This document shows, in pieces, positions 1 to 10,099 of a DNA stretch of 64,000 nt. Below the pieces are notes generated by a model. That model did not search any database and was not told the origin of the DNA. It was given only the letters and a program-made list of their open reading frames with translations. The stretch comes from Providencia rettgeri (GTDB lineage Bacteria > Pseudomonadota > Gammaproteobacteria > Enterobacterales > Enterobacteriaceae): contig NZ_CP017671.1 of assembly GCF_001874625.1 (NCBI RefSeq), positions 3,782,001 to 3,846,000 on the forward strand, written 5' to 3'. Within the stretch, counting starts at the first letter, position 1. Every line of letters starts with the position of its first letter. Both the position numbers and the translations under genes were made by a program.

Positions 1-693
1 TAGAATATACGAAACGCCGTTGATTAAAATACCATTAATCAGTGTTGGCCAAAAAGCAGCTTTTGAGGGTAACTGTACTTCGCTAAACAGTAGCAGTAGC
101 ACAAGCGAGGTCAGTGTGGAGAAGATAAATAGCCATACTGTACTGATATAAGGGTCGATCGAATATTGCCGAGAAAAAACGGACATTAGCGCAAAACAAA
201 AAGCACCACTAAAGACTAATAATAGCGCCGTTGGGTTTTCTACATGCAGCTGAGTAATTTGCCCCTTGGTAAAGGTAATTATCACGGCAATAAACCCAAT
301 AATAATGCCAACTATTTGCCTACCCGCTAACTTATCCTTTAATAATACCACTGACAGCAAAATAATAATTAATGGCCAACTGTACTGAATAACTAAGACT
401 GCAATTCCATTTTCGATGGAATAACCGTAATACAATAGTAAGTAGAACAAACAATCCAAAAAACCAAGAATAAACACTTTTTTTATCGTGTTTCTAGGTA
501 AAATAAACAGCTTACTCACTTTATAGCCAGAACCTAAAGCAACAATCACGACAGATATTGCTGATATCAAATTAGACCAAAATAGAAACTGAAAACTATC
601 CATTCCTGCTTGCCCTAAACGGGAAACAATAGGAATAAAGCTCCATATCAATACACAAGCCAAAGCGTACATTAGGTAATTATATTGTCTCAC
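1..693 (-). CDS. EamA/DMT-superfamily transporter, 3' end outside the window
   Basis: The minus strand is open from a GTG at 693 to the window edge, giving about 231 residues with no stop. The product is very hydrophobic, with repeated segments of about 20 apolar residues, as in the ten-helix EamA (DMT) exporters for amino acids and metabolites. An AGGA sequence lies about 8 bases before the GTG and supports it; the next in-frame ATG is at 672. In E. coli the gene beyond accA is ldcC, so this is a lineage-specific neighbour. It converges in no operon with accA: a terminator hairpin separates them. The substrate cannot be read from the sequence. The family call is fairly secure, the specific function unknown. 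Confidence 0.75.
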   Translation of the reverse strand, partial: MRQYNYLMYALACVLIWSFIPIVSRLGQAGMDSFQFLFWSNLISAISVVIVALGSGYKVSKLFILPRNTIKKVFILGFLDCLFYLLLYYGYSIENGIAVLVIQYSWPLIIILLSVVLLKDKLAGRQIVGIIIGFIAVIITFTKGQITQLHVENPTALLLVFSGAFCFALMSVFSRQYSIDPYISTVWLFIFSTLTSLVLLLLFSEVQLPSKAAFWPTLINGILINGVSYIL

Positions 694-773
694 TTTAGTT
701 CCTATCTATTGTTCTTCTTAGCAGATAACCGAATGGCAATTTAGACCTTAACTTATCGGTTATATTAGAAAAT

Positions 774-812
774 AAAAAACGGGAGCAAGCAAAAGCAAAC
801 TCCCGTTTTTTT
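774..812. terminator. Rho-independent terminator after accA
   Basis: The stem AACGGGAG (778-785) pairs with CTCCCGTT (800-807) around a 14-base A-rich loop. There is an A run on the left and a T run on the right. On the minus strand the A run becomes a T run, so it can end the accA transcript. Confidence 0.85.
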
Positions 813-832
813 AACTAATTAACGACTCGCAA

Positions 833-1792
833 TTAGCAGTAACCGTATTCCATTAAACGTTGGTAACGACGGTTTTTCAACGCTTCCGCGTCTAATAACT
901 CTAATTCGTTAAGGTCTTCAGTGAGGCGAGCTTTTAAATGCTCTGCAATCTCATCATAATTACGATGAGCACCACCTAAAGGTTCAGCCACAACATTATC
1001 AATTAGTTTCAATTCTTTCAGACGAGGTGCGGTGATCCCCATCGCCTCAGCCGCTAATGGGGCTTTATCAGCGCTTTTCCACAGAATGGATGCGCAGCCT
1101 TCCGGCGAAATAACAGAATAAGTACTGTATTGCAACATGTTGACTTTATCGCCAACACCGATTGCCAGTGCCCCACCTGAACCACCTTCACCAATAACGG
1201 TACAAATAACCGGAACGGAGAGGCGTGACATCTCACGTAAGTTACGAGCAATAGCTTCTGATTGACCGCGCTCTTCAGCACCAACACCAGGGTATGCGCC
1301 TGGAGTATCAATGAATGTAATAATCGGTAGATTAAAGCGTTCAGCCAATTCCATCAAACGCAAAGCCTTGCGATAACCTTCAGGAGCTGGCATACCAAAA
1401 TTACGACGGATTTTTTCTTTTGTTTCACGCCCTTTTTGGTGACCAATAATCATCACTGGACGACCATCTAAACGTGCCATTCCGCCCACAATAGCTTTAT
1501 CATCCGCATAGGCACGGTCGCCCGCTAATTCTTGGAAATCGGTAAAAATGCGCGGGATATAATCCAAAGTATAAGGACGACGTGGATGACGAGCAAGTTT
1601 AGCAATTTGCCAAGCACCCAGATCAGAGAAAATTTTACGTGTCAGTTCAACACTCTTTTCACGTAAACGAGCAACCTCTTCATCTAGGTTGACTTCTAAG
1701 TTGTTATCTTGACGGCTAACCGCTGTTAGAGAATCAATTTTCGCCTCTAATTCCGCAATTGGCTGTTCAAAATCAAGAAAATCCAGACTCAT
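833..1792 (-). CDS. accA: Acetyl-CoA carboxylase carboxyltransferase subunit alpha
   Basis: AccA is half of the carboxyltransferase that moves the carboxyl group from biotin on AccB to acetyl-CoA, giving malonyl-CoA, the first committed step of fatty acid synthesis in the cytosol. The 319 residues equal the E. coli length, and the start [15 protein letters not shown] matches the family. The crotonase-like core shows DTPGAYPG (162-169) and the glycine-rich GEGGSGG (201-207), which in this family helps form the oxyanion/CoA site. It is the last gene of the long minus-strand cluster, 12 bp after dnaE and followed by a terminator at 774-812. Nothing is unusual. Confidence 0.98.
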   Translation of the reverse strand: MSLDFLDFEQPIAELEAKIDSLTAVSRQDNNLEVNLDEEVARLREKSVELTRKIFSDLGAWQIAKLARHPRRPYTLDYIPRIFTDFQELAGDRAYADDKAIVGGMARLDGRPVMIIGHQKGRETKEKIRRNFGMPAPEGYRKALRLMELAERFNLPIITFIDTPGAYPGVGAEERGQSEAIARNLREMSRLSVPVICTVIGEGGSGGALAIGVGDKVNMLQYSTYSVISPEGCASILWKSADKAPLAAEAMGITAPRLKELKLIDNVVAEPLGGAHRNYDEIAEHLKARLTEDLNELELLDAEALKNRRYQRLMEYGYC

Positions 1793-1804
1793 AATATTCC
1801 TATT

Positions 1805-4800
1805 TTAGTCAAATTCTAATTCTACCTGCTCACTACCCAGCAGAGTTCGAAGATCGTTCAGAAGGGGATCTACGGGTGTCACACGCCAAACAACGCCAAA
1901 TTTAAGCTTAGCTCTGGCATCATCCTTCTGGTAATACAAATGAACCGGGATCGTTCCTGAACGGTGAGGTTCAAGAGTACTACGAAGCCGATTCAGTAAT
2001 TGATCGTTAATTTGTTTGTCTGACAGTGAAATTGCAAGCCCTCGTGCATATTTTTCCCTTGCTTCACCAATATCCATTAACTCACGCACTGTCATTTTAT
2101 TACCACCATTGAAATCATCAAAGCTGACCTGACCGGTGGCTATCAGGATATTGTCTTTTTCCAGCAGGTGCTGGTACTTATCGAGTGCATCTGAAAATAG
2201 CATAATATCCAGACGACCGGAACGATCATCAAGCGTACAAATACCTATTCTATTACCACGCTTGGTTGTAATCACTTTAGCTGAAAGTACTAAACCTACC
2301 ACAGTTGTCACTTGACCACGAGGGGTTGGGTTCACATCTTTTAATCTAAGACCGTTAGTATAGCGTTCTATTTCGCTCAAGTATCGTGTTATTGGATGCC
2401 CTGTTAAATATAAACCAAGCGTTTCCCTTTCACCATCCAAAACCACTTGCTCGGGCCATTTCGGTACGCTAGCGTAAGAACTTTCCACCTGCTCTGGTGC
2501 GTCCGCTAATACGCCAAACATATCAGCTTGGCCAATAGCTTCTGCTTTCGCATGTTGATCGGCGGCTTTTAATGCATCTTCTAATGAAGACATTAATGCC
2601 GCACGATGAGGGCCTAATCGGTCAAAGGCCCCCGCCATAATCAGTTTTTCCATCACCCGTCGGTTAATTTTTTTTATATCAACACGGGCACAGAGATCAA
2701 AAATTTCTTTAAAGAAGCCACCTTGTTGACGAGCTTCAACAATCGCCTCAATCGGGCCTTCACCAACCCCTTTAATCGCGCCAATACCGTAAACTATCTC
2801 ACCCTCGTCATTGACATGGAAATGATAAAGCCCACTATTGATATCCGGTGGCAATACTTTTAATCCCATTCGCCAACATTCGTCAACTAAACCAACCACT
2901 TTTTCTGTATTATCCATATCAGCGGTCATTACTGCGGCCATAAATTCGGCTGGATAATGGGCTTTTAACCATAAAGTTTGATATGAAACTAATGCATATG
3001 CAGCTGAGTGAGATTTATTAAACCCATAACCGGCAAATTTCTCTACCAAGTCAAAGATTTTCATTGATAGCTCGCCGTCAACACCATTTTTGATTGCGCC
3101 TTCTTCAAAAATGGACCGTTGCTTGGCCATCTCTTCTGGTTTCTTTTTCCCCATAGCTCGACGCAGCATATCTGCACCGCCAAGTGTGTAACCAGCCAAA
3201 ACTTGCGCAATCTGCATAACCTGTTCTTGGTACAGAATAATGCCATAAGTTGGTTCTAGAACAGGTTTTAATGACTCATGTTGCCACTGTACATCAGGGT
3301 AAGAAATTTCTTCGCGACCATGCTTACGGTCAATAAAGTTATCTACCATCCCTGATTGTAAAGGGCCGGGACGAAAAAGAGCAACTAAGGCGATCATATC
3401 CTCAAAACAGTCTGGACGTAACCGCTTGATCAAATCTTTCATTCCACGGGATTCTAACTGGAATACCGCCGTGGTTTCTGAGCGTTGTAACATATCGAAG
3501 CTTTTTTGATCATGCAATGGGATCGCTGCGATATCAATCGGATCTAAATTTTTCTTGGCTCGACGTGCGTTGATCATTTCCAACGCCCAGTTGATGATTG
3601 TCAGTGTGCGTAAACCAAGGAAGTCAAACTTCACTAACCCTGCGTATTCAACATCGTTTTTATCGAATTGAGTAACAGGGTTATTTCCTTCTGCATCACA
3701 ATACAGCGGCGCAAAATCAGTAATTTTCGTGGGGGCAATAACGACACCACCCGCATGTTTCCCTGCGTTTCGGGTCACACCTTCAAGCTTACGCGCCATA
3801 TCAATAAGCGCTTTAACTTCTTCATCAGCTTCGTATATTTCTGGCAATTGGGGTTCAGCTTCAAAAGCTTTTTCCAATGTCATACCTGGATCAGGTGGCA
3901 CTAATTTCGAAATTCTGTCAACAAAACCATAGGGGTGACCAAGCACGCGCCCTACATCTCGGATAACCGCTTTTGCAGCCATCGTACCGAAAGTGATGAT
4001 TTGCGAAACAGCATCGCGCCCATACATATGAGCAACGTGTTCAATCACTTGGTCACGTTTTTCCATACAGAAATCGACGTCAAAGTCTGGCATCGAAACA
4101 CGTTCAGGGTTAAGAAACCGCTCAAACAGTAAGTCAAATTCCAAAGGGTCAAGATCAGTAATTTTTAAAGCATAAGCGACAAGTGAGCCCGCGCCTGACC
4201 CCCTGCCCGGCCCTACAGGGACACCATTATCTTTTGACCACTGGATAAATTCCATTACGATCAAGAAGTAACCGGGAAACCCCATTTGGTTAATAACGTT
4301 TAGCTCAATATCTAAACGCTCATCATACTCGGGCCTCTTTTCTGCCCTAACTTTTTCATCTGGAAAGAGAAATTCTAAGCGCTCTTCAAGCCCTTCTTTT
4401 GAGCGTAAAACCAGAAAATCTTCCGTTTTCATATCCCCAGTAGGGAATTGTGGTAAGAAATATTCACCAAGACGGATGGTCACGTTACAACGCTTAGCAA
4501 TCTCTACACTGTTTTCTAACGCTTCAGGGATGTCAGCAAATAGCTCACACATCTCTTCTTCAGAACGTAAATATTGCTGAGGGCTATAATTTTTAGGCCT
4601 TTTAGGGTCGACAAGTGTAAACCCATCATGGATGGCAACTCGGATCTCGTGAGCATCGAAATCACTACTTTCAATAAAACAAACGTCATTGGTAGCAACA
4701 ACAGGTAAGCCTTTTTTAGTGGCTAGCTCAACGGCTGCGTGTAAGTAGCTTTCTTCATCCGGTCGACCAGTTCTTATTAACTCTAAATAATAACTGTCTG

Positions 4801-5287
4801 GGAAATGGGTTTCATAAAATTCAAGACATTCATCGACAAGCGCCTGATTACCTCTTAAAAGAAATTGACCGACATCTCCTTTGCGCCCACCTGAAAGTAA
4901 AATCAGGCCTTCTTTATGTTTTGCTAACCAATCACGGTGGATTGTTGGGCCTATTGCCCCATAACCTTTTTGATAGGCTTCAGAAATCAGCAAGGTTAGG
5001 TTCTGATAGCCTTCATTATTACGCGCTAAAATAGTTAAATGTGAAATTTCATCGCCTAATAATTCACTTTCAACATAAAAATCTGCACCAATAATTGGCT
5101 TAATCCCTGCACTATGGGCAGCCCCATAGAACCTAACTAACCCACAAAGGTTAGTAAAGTCTGTGATTGCAAATGCGGGCATTCCCATAGCGGCCACTTT
5201 TTTAACTAATGGACCCGTTTTAGCTAACCCATCAATCATGGAATAGTCACTATGGACACGCAAATGAATAAAACGAGGAGATGCCAT
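1805..5287 (-). CDS. dnaE: DNA polymerase III alpha subunit
   Basis: This is the catalytic polymerase of the replicative holoenzyme. The 1160 residues equal the E. coli length. The N-terminal PHP domain is visible from [15 protein letters not shown] to about residue 270. The C-family polymerase core follows, with the metal-binding aspartates in PDFDVDF near residue 400 and a third in the [11 protein letters not shown] stretch near 555. A helix-hairpin-helix segment lies near 840, and an OB-fold that begins around [12 protein letters not shown] lies near 1000-1070. It sits between rnhB and accA, 11 bp after rnhB, and is probably cotranscribed with the lipid A genes. No frame damage is visible. 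Confidence 0.98.
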   Translation of the reverse strand: MASPRFIHLRVHSDYSMIDGLAKTGPLVKKVAAMGMPAFAITDFTNLCGLVRFYGAAHSAGIKPIIGADFYVESELLGDEISHLTILARNNEGYQNLTLLISEAYQKGYGAIGPTIHRDWLAKHKEGLILLSGGRKGDVGQFLLRGNQALVDECLEFYETHFPDSYYLELIRTGRPDEESYLHAAVELATKKGLPVVATNDVCFIESSDFDAHEIRVAIHDGFTLVDPKRPKNYSPQQYLRSEEEMCELFADIPEALENSVEIAKRCNVTIRLGEYFLPQFPTGDMKTEDFLVLRSKEGLEERLEFLFPDEKVRAEKRPEYDERLDIELNVINQMGFPGYFLIVMEFIQWSKDNGVPVGPGRGSGAGSLVAYALKITDLDPLEFDLLFERFLNPERVSMPDFDVDFCMEKRDQVIEHVAHMYGRDAVSQIITFGTMAAKAVIRDVGRVLGHPYGFVDRISKLVPPDPGMTLEKAFEAEPQLPEIYEADEEVKALIDMARKLEGVTRNAGKHAGGVVIAPTKITDFAPLYCDAEGNNPVTQFDKNDVEYAGLVKFDFLGLRTLTIINWALEMINARRAKKNLDPIDIAAIPLHDQKSFDMLQRSETTAVFQLESRGMKDLIKRLRPDCFEDMIALVALFRPGPLQSGMVDNFIDRKHGREEISYPDVQWQHESLKPVLEPTYGIILYQEQVMQIAQVLAGYTLGGADMLRRAMGKKKPEEMAKQRSIFEEGAIKNGVDGELSMKIFDLVEKFAGYGFNKSHSAAYALVSYQTLWLKAHYPAEFMAAVMTADMDNTEKVVGLVDECWRMGLKVLPPDINSGLYHFHVNDEGEIVYGIGAIKGVGEGPIEAIVEARQQGGFFKEIFDLCARVDIKKINRRVMEKLIMAGAFDRLGPHRAALMSSLEDALKAADQHAKAEAIGQADMFGVLADAPEQVESSYASVPKWPEQVVLDGERETLGLYLTGHPITRYLSEIERYTNGLRLKDVNPTPRGQVTTVVGLVLSAKVITTKRGNRIGICTLDDRSGRLDIMLFSDALDKYQHLLEKDNILIATGQVSFDDFNGGNKMTVRELMDIGEAREKYARGLAISLSDKQINDQLLNRLRSTLEPHRSGTIPVHLYYQKDDARAKLKFGVVWRVTPVDPLLNDLRTLLGSEQVELEFD

Positions 5288-5298
5288 CGAATTTCTAC

Positions 5299-5892
5299 CT
5301 ACTGTGTTATATCTAAAGCTCGTCTCACTGGAGCAAAGCTTTTGCGATGGAATTCGGTTGCGCCATATTGCGCTAATTTTTCTAAATGGTAAGCCGTAGG
5401 ATAACCTTTGTGCTTAGCAAAGCCATATTCAGGGAAGGTTTTATCTAGTTCGACCATTTCGCGATCTCTAATAACCTTCGCCAATATAGAGGCGGCACTA
5501 ATTTCCTGTACAAGGCTATCCCCTTTGACAACCGCCTGTGCTGGCATCGGTAATTCAGGGCAACGATTGCCATCGATCAAAACAAACTCAGGAACAATTG
5601 CTAACCCTGCGACTGCACGTTGCATGGCTAACATAGTTGCATGCAGAATATTTATTTTATCAATTTCTTCAGGTTCTGCACGACCAATGCACCAACACAA
5701 CGCTTTTTCCTGGATTTCATCAAATAGTTTTTCACGTTTTCTTTCCGTGAGCTTTTTTGAATCAGCGAGACCAATAATTGGATTGTTAGGATCGAGGATC
5801 ACGGCAGCAGTTAACACAGCCCCGACTAATGGACCACGACCTACTTCATCCACACCAGCAATCAAATTGGCTTTTGGATAGATAAATTCCAT
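5299..5892 (-). CDS. rnhB: Ribonuclease HII
   Basis: RNase HII cuts RNA in RNA:DNA hybrids and starts removal of single ribonucleotides misincorporated in DNA. The protein has 197 residues. The DEVGRG motif supplies D15 and E16, D107 lies in LIDGNR and D125 in VKGD; together they make the usual four-acid metal site. The start codon overlaps the lpxB stop by one base (TAATG type), so translation is probably coupled. It sits between lpxB and dnaE as in other enterobacteria. Confidence 0.97.
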   Translation of the reverse strand: MEFIYPKANLIAGVDEVGRGPLVGAVLTAAVILDPNNPIIGLADSKKLTERKREKLFDEIQEKALCWCIGRAEPEEIDKINILHATMLAMQRAVAGLAIVPEFVLIDGNRCPELPMPAQAVVKGDSLVQEISAASILAKVIRDREMVELDKTFPEYGFAKHKGYPTAYHLEKLAQYGATEFHRKSFAPVRRALDITQ

Positions 5893-7043
5893 TAATTTTT
5901 AACCAAATCTAGTACTGCCTCAGCAGCTTGTTTATCTGCATCACAACGAATACGCTGATGCAATTGCAAAAAGGTTTGTTTCAAGCTATCAACCTGCTCT
6001 CCGCCATCTAATAATGGAATAAGCTGTTGTGCTAATTGTTCAGGTTGACACTCTTCTTGTAGTAATTCTTTTACTATCTCTTTTTCGGCCAGTAAGTTAG
6101 GCAAAGAAACATAGGGTGTTTTTACTAAGCGTTTTGCTAACCAAAAAGTAAAAGGTTTCATACGATAACCCACAACCATTGGGCATTTTGTCAGCATACA
6201 TTCAAGCGCAGCAGTGCCAGAGGCTAATAAAGTTGCATCTGCAGCTATCATTGCATCGCGTGCTTGACCATCAAGAATATGAACCTGTAATTCAGGCGCA
6301 GTACTTTGCTTGATAGCATCAAATTGCTGACGGCGTTTTTCATTCACCAACGGAACGACCACATGCAAGTCAGGAAACCGCTGCTGTAAAATTTTAGCTG
6401 TATTGAGAAAGTCTGCGCTGAGCATTTCCACTTCTGAATGGCGACTCCCCGGCAATAATGCTAAACATTTTACACTTTCAGGGATATTTAGACGAACTCT
6501 AGCTGCGTGCTTATCTGGATGTAATGGGATTGCATCTGCCATTGTATGACCGATAAAGCGACAAGGGACATTGAAACGATCGTAAAACGCTTTTTCAAAT
6601 GGTAAAAATGCTAATACTAAATCAGTGGAACGACCGATTTTAAATACCCGTTTTTGGCGCCATGCCCAAACCGACGGGCTTACGTAATGGATCGTTTTGA
6701 CCCCTTTTGACTTTAAACGACCTTCTAAGGTGATATTAAAATCAGGCGCATCAATACCAACAAAAACGTCAGGTTGCAACTGAGTAAAACGCTGAGTTAA
6801 ATCTTTACGAATGGATAATAAGCGAGGTAAACGACCAAGGACTTCAACCACGCCCATCACAGCAAGCTCTTCCATTTCATACCAAGCTTCACAACCTTCA
6901 GCTTGCATAAGCGGCCCTGCAACACCGACAAAACGTGCATTAGGGACTTGCTCTTTAAGCGCTCGTATAAGGCCAGCGCCAAGAATATCACCAGAAGTTT
7001 CTCCGGCAACAAGGCCAATAGTAAGTGGACGGTTGCTATTCAC
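5892..7043 (-). CDS. lpxB: Lipid-A-disaccharide synthase
   Basis: LpxB is a GT19 glycosyltransferase that joins UDP-2,3-diacylglucosamine and lipid X into the lipid A disaccharide at the inner face of the cytoplasmic membrane. The 383 residues are typical. LVAGETSGD near the N-terminus and the conserved [13 protein letters not shown] and ALLPGSR segments are clear. It follows lpxA by about 50 bp and overlaps rnhB by one base. It belongs to the lpxD-fabZ-lpxA-lpxB run that builds lipid A. Confidence 0.97.
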   Translation of the reverse strand: MNSNRPLTIGLVAGETSGDILGAGLIRALKEQVPNARFVGVAGPLMQAEGCEAWYEMEELAVMGVVEVLGRLPRLLSIRKDLTQRFTQLQPDVFVGIDAPDFNITLEGRLKSKGVKTIHYVSPSVWAWRQKRVFKIGRSTDLVLAFLPFEKAFYDRFNVPCRFIGHTMADAIPLHPDKHAARVRLNIPESVKCLALLPGSRHSEVEMLSADFLNTAKILQQRFPDLHVVVPLVNEKRRQQFDAIKQSTAPELQVHILDGQARDAMIAADATLLASGTAALECMLTKCPMVVGYRMKPFTFWLAKRLVKTPYVSLPNLLAEKEIVKELLQEECQPEQLAQQLIPLLDGGEQVDSLKQTFLQLHQRIRCDADKQAAEAVLDLVKN

Positions 7044-7094
7044 CGAAATTCGCTCCTTAATAAAGGCCTAAGCTCGTTAACCCCAAAGTAGGGA

Positions 7095-7892
7095 TTAACG
7101 GATAATACCACGTTTAGATTGCGCAGAATCTTCCAAGAAATCGCTGAATACTTTAACGTACTCATTAAGCTTTGCAGCTTCCGCGATTTCTTCACGAGCT
7201 TCCTCTAACGATTTCCCTGAACGATATAACGTTTTGTATGCATTACGAATTGCATGCAACGAGTCTTTTTCAAAACCGCGACGTTTTAAACCCTCAAGGT
7301 TTAAACCAAATGGGGTCGCATGATTCCCTTGCGCAATAACATAAGGAGGGACATCTTGTGCAACACCAGAGCAGCCACCGACCATAACATGTGCACCAAT
7401 TTTACAAAACTGATGTACAGCTGTCATCCCACCAATTATGGCGTAATCACCTAATGTAACATGACCACCTAATGTCCCATTATTGGCAATGATGCACCGA
7501 TTGCCAATCAGGCAATCATGAGCAACATGGACGTTAACCATTAACAGGTTATCATCACCGATTTTGGTCAGCCCTACGTCTTGGACAGTGCCTCGGTGAA
7601 TAGTTACGCTTTCTCTAATACGGTTTCTATCACCAATTTCAACACGTGTTGGTTCACCTTGGTATTTAAGGTCTTGGTTTATTTCGCCAATTGATGCGAA
7701 TTGAAAAATGACATTATCACAGCCGATCTTTGTATGGCCATTGACCACAACGTGGGATTTCAGCTCTGTACCTTCGCCAATTTCAACATTCGCGCCAATA
7801 TAACAAAAAGGGCCAATTCTAACATTGGCTCCAATACTAGCCCCATCTTCTACGATAGATGAGGGATGGACATAGGCTGTTTTGTCAATCAT
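7095..7892 (-). CDS. lpxA: UDP-N-acetylglucosamine acyltransferase
   Basis: LpxA moves a 3-hydroxyacyl chain from acyl carrier protein to UDP-GlcNAc, the first step of lipid A synthesis. The product is a left-handed beta-helix of hexapeptide repeats ([10 protein letters not shown] and similar) followed by a helical C-terminal domain. Catalytic H125 lies in VHVAHDC. The open frame extends to a GTG at 7904, but I place the start at the ATG at 7892 because GAGGT lies 5 bases upstream and the protein then begins [10 protein letters not shown] like the family. This leaves one base between the fabZ stop and the lpxA start. The resulting length is 265 residues. Confidence 0.97.
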   Translation of the reverse strand: MIDKTAYVHPSSIVEDGASIGANVRIGPFCYIGANVEIGEGTELKSHVVVNGHTKIGCDNVIFQFASIGEINQDLKYQGEPTRVEIGDRNRIRESVTIHRGTVQDVGLTKIGDDNLLMVNVHVAHDCLIGNRCIIANNGTLGGHVTLGDYAIIGGMTAVHQFCKIGAHVMVGGCSGVAQDVPPYVIAQGNHATPFGLNLEGLKRRGFEKDSLHAIRNAYKTLYRSGKSLEEAREEIAEAAKLNEYVKVFSDFLEDSAQSKRGIIR

Positions 7893-7893
7893 A

Positions 7894-8346
7894 TCAGACC
7901 TCACGACGACGGGCGCACATCATTTCTGCTTCGCAGGCCACTTCTCCATCAACTTTTGCAACACCTTTAAAACGTGCTACACCACGGCGTTCTTTAATGA
8001 ATTCAACCTCTAAGACCATTTGGTCTCCAGGTAGAACCGGACGTTTAAAACGTGCATTATCAATCGCAGCAAAATAGTACAGTTCACCAGGTTCTAATTT
8101 ACCGGCGCTTTTAAACGCAAGAATACCTGTGGCTTGAGCCATTGCTTCTAAAATTAACACGCCAGGAAAAATAGGTTTGCCTGGAAAATGGCCTTGGAAA
8201 AATGGCTCATTAAATGAGACATTTTTTACTGCGCGCAAAGATTTGCCTTCTTCGAAATCTAATACACGGTCAACCAAAAGAAATGGATAACGGTGCGGAA
8301 GCAGTTCTAAAATTTCTTCTATATTCAGAGTATGATTATCACTCAT
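7894..8346 (-). CDS. fabZ: 3-hydroxyacyl-[acyl-carrier-protein] dehydratase
   Basis: FabZ dehydrates 3-hydroxyacyl-ACP in fatty acid elongation and competes with LpxA for the same acyl-ACP pool, so its place between lpxD and lpxA links the two pathways. The 150-residue hotdog-fold protein has catalytic H53 in GHFPGKP and E67 in [10 protein letters not shown]. The stop codon lies one base before the lpxA start, suggesting translational coupling. It follows lpxD after a 128-bp gap in which I see no terminator. Confidence 0.97.
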   Translation of the reverse strand: MSDNHTLNIEEILELLPHRYPFLLVDRVLDFEEGKSLRAVKNVSFNEPFFQGHFPGKPIFPGVLILEAMAQATGILAFKSAGKLEPGELYYFAAIDNARFKRPVLPGDQMVLEVEFIKERRGVARFKGVAKVDGEVACEAEMMCARRREV

Positions 8347-8474
8347 CGAAATACTCTTCCTGTCTATTAATACGGTTTAATTAATGAATCGGCCCGCTTT
8401 AACCATAAATTAGGTTAACTGGCAGGCCGGAAAACGTAACTCAGATGACTATTTTAGCCTGAATTACAAAATGA

Positions 8475-9512
8475 TTACTGATTTTTTTGATTTTGGCTAT
8501 CTAATTCACGCTCAACATGTTTCAGCCGTTTATTCATCTCATTGATATTTAAGACTAAAGCAGCTGTTTTACGCCAAGCTTTATTAGGCTGTAAAGGAAT
8601 ACCTGAAGAGTAAACTCCCGGCTCAGTGATTGGTCTCATGACCATACCCATTCCCGTTACCGTTACCTTATCGCAAATTTCCATATGGCCATTGATTACA
8701 CTGGCACCACCAATCATACAATAACGGCCAATTTTTAAACTGCCCGCCATGATGACACCACCAGCAACTGCTGTATTATCACCAATAATGACATTGTGTG
8801 CAATTTGACACTGATTATCGATGATAACCCCATTGCCAATTATTGTGTTATCCAATGCACCACGATCAATCGTTGTATTTGCGCCGATTTCTACTCGTGA
8901 ACCAATAATTACGGTGCCTAATTGGGGGATTTTGACCCAATTACCACGATCATTTGCATAGCCGAACCCATCGGAACCAATCACTGTTCCGGATTGAACC
9001 AAGCATTGCTCGCCAATTTCAATATTGTGGTACACACTCACATTTGCCCACAAGCGGGTCTCTGCACCTATACGTGTGTTTTTACCCACAAAGCAACCTG
9101 CGCCAATCACCACGTTATCGCCTAGGATTACACCACTTTCGATAACGGCATTTGCACCTATTGCCACATTCTCACCGAGTTTTGCGTCTTCTGCAATCAC
9201 TGCGGAGGGATGGATATTTTCAGCTGGGCTCGGAGTTGTATCCATAATTTGAGCCATGTGCGCATAAGCAAGGTATGGGTTATCCACAACCAATGCTGCG
9301 ACTTTACAGGCTGCAAGATCTTTTGCTGTGAGAACAACCGCTGCAGCTTGGCAATCAGCCAATTTATCACTATAACGGCTATCAGATAGAAAAGTAATCT
9401 GTTGATTATTCGCTGAATGCATTGGAGCAATACTGGTGATGACAATATCGCCATCACCATGTAGTTGCGCATTCAACTGCTGAGCAAGGTCAGCCAATCG
9501 AATTGAAGACAT
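8475..9512 (-). CDS. lpxD: UDP-3-O-(3-hydroxyacyl)glucosamine N-acyltransferase
   Basis: LpxD adds the N-linked hydroxyacyl chain in the third step of lipid A synthesis. It has 345 residues, an N-terminal uridine-binding domain (about 1-100), hexapeptide repeats forming a left-handed beta-helix (about 100-310), and a C-terminal helical tail ([18 protein letters not shown]). Catalytic H239 lies in QIAHN. Only 3 bp separate it from skp upstream, so the pair is probably coupled. Confidence 0.97.
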   Translation of the reverse strand: MSSIRLADLAQQLNAQLHGDGDIVITSIAPMHSANNQQITFLSDSRYSDKLADCQAAAVVLTAKDLAACKVAALVVDNPYLAYAHMAQIMDTTPSPAENIHPSAVIAEDAKLGENVAIGANAVIESGVILGDNVVIGAGCFVGKNTRIGAETRLWANVSVYHNIEIGEQCLVQSGTVIGSDGFGYANDRGNWVKIPQLGTVIIGSRVEIGANTTIDRGALDNTIIGNGVIIDNQCQIAHNVIIGDNTAVAGGVIMAGSLKIGRYCMIGGASVINGHMEICDKVTVTGMGMVMRPITEPGVYSSGIPLQPNKAWRKTAALVLNINEMNKRLKHVERELDSQNQKNQ

Positions 9513-9515
9513 CTA

Positions 9516-10010
9516 TTATTTAACCTGTTTTTGAACCTGACTGGTGATGTCTACGCTATCTTTTGCATAAGCAACTGCATTTGCATCGATAACAACATCA
9601 TAGCCTTCTTTAGCAGCTACAGATTTAATAGAATCCTGAATACGTGTTAAAATTTTAGTACGCTCTTCACCTTGACGACGACGGTTGTCTTCTTCAAATT
9701 TTTGAGCTTTTTCAGCGAACTGGTCACGTTTAGTCATGAGTTCTGCTTCAAGTTTTTCACGTTCAGTTTTCTTCATAGTTGCACCATCACGGCGCAATTT
9801 ATCAACTCGAGCTTGTAAATCTTTCTCTAGATTTTGTAACTCAGTTGCGCGACTTTTGAACTCACTCTCAAGCTGTTTAGCAACGGCTTCACGTGCAGGC
9901 ATTTTTTGGAAAATTTCACCAACATTTACAATAGCGATTTTCTCAGCATAAGCACCCGCAGACATTGCTAAAGCAATACTAACACCCGCTGCACACAACA
10001 ATTTTTTCAC
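9516..10010 (-). CDS. skp: Periplasmic chaperone Skp (OmpH)
   Basis: Skp is a trimeric chaperone that holds unfolded outer-membrane proteins in the periplasm and hands them to BamA, its upstream neighbour. The 164-residue precursor begins with a GTG preceded by AAGGAG. It has a signal peptide (residues 1 to about 22, cleaved after an A-x-A motif). A long charged coiled-coil region follows, rich in K, E and R (about 50-125), which forms the tentacles. Skp proteins vary in sequence, but the C-terminal DVVIDANAVAYAKDSVDIT segment is characteristic. Loss of outer-membrane folding capacity usually induces it through sigma-E; I did not resolve that promoter here. Confidence 0.95.
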   Translation of the reverse strand: MKKLLCAAGVSIALAMSAGAYAEKIAIVNVGEIFQKMPAREAVAKQLESEFKSRATELQNLEKDLQARVDKLRRDGATMKKTEREKLEAELMTKRDQFAEKAQKFEEDNRRRQGEERTKILTRIQDSIKSVAAKEGYDVVIDANAVAYAKDSVDITSQVQKQVK

Positions 10011-10052
10011 ACTAAACTCCTTAACCCATATGTATGGCTGGAAATTTTGGTT

Positions 10053-10074
10053 GCTCCCACAAAATTATGGGAGC
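10053..10074 (-). other. Intercistronic stem-loop between bamA and skp
   Basis: GCTCCCA (10053-10059) pairs with TGGGAGC (10068-10074) around an 8-base loop. No T run follows on the minus strand, so it is not a classic terminator. It may be an mRNA stability or processing element between the two coding regions. Confidence 0.5.
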
Positions 10075-10099
10075 CTTCATAGATAGAAACTAGAGTAGA

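Noticed and set aside
7893-7904. GTG at 7904 as the lpxA start
   Set aside because: It overlaps fabZ and has no well-spaced ribosome site; ATG at 7892 follows GAGGT and matches the family start.
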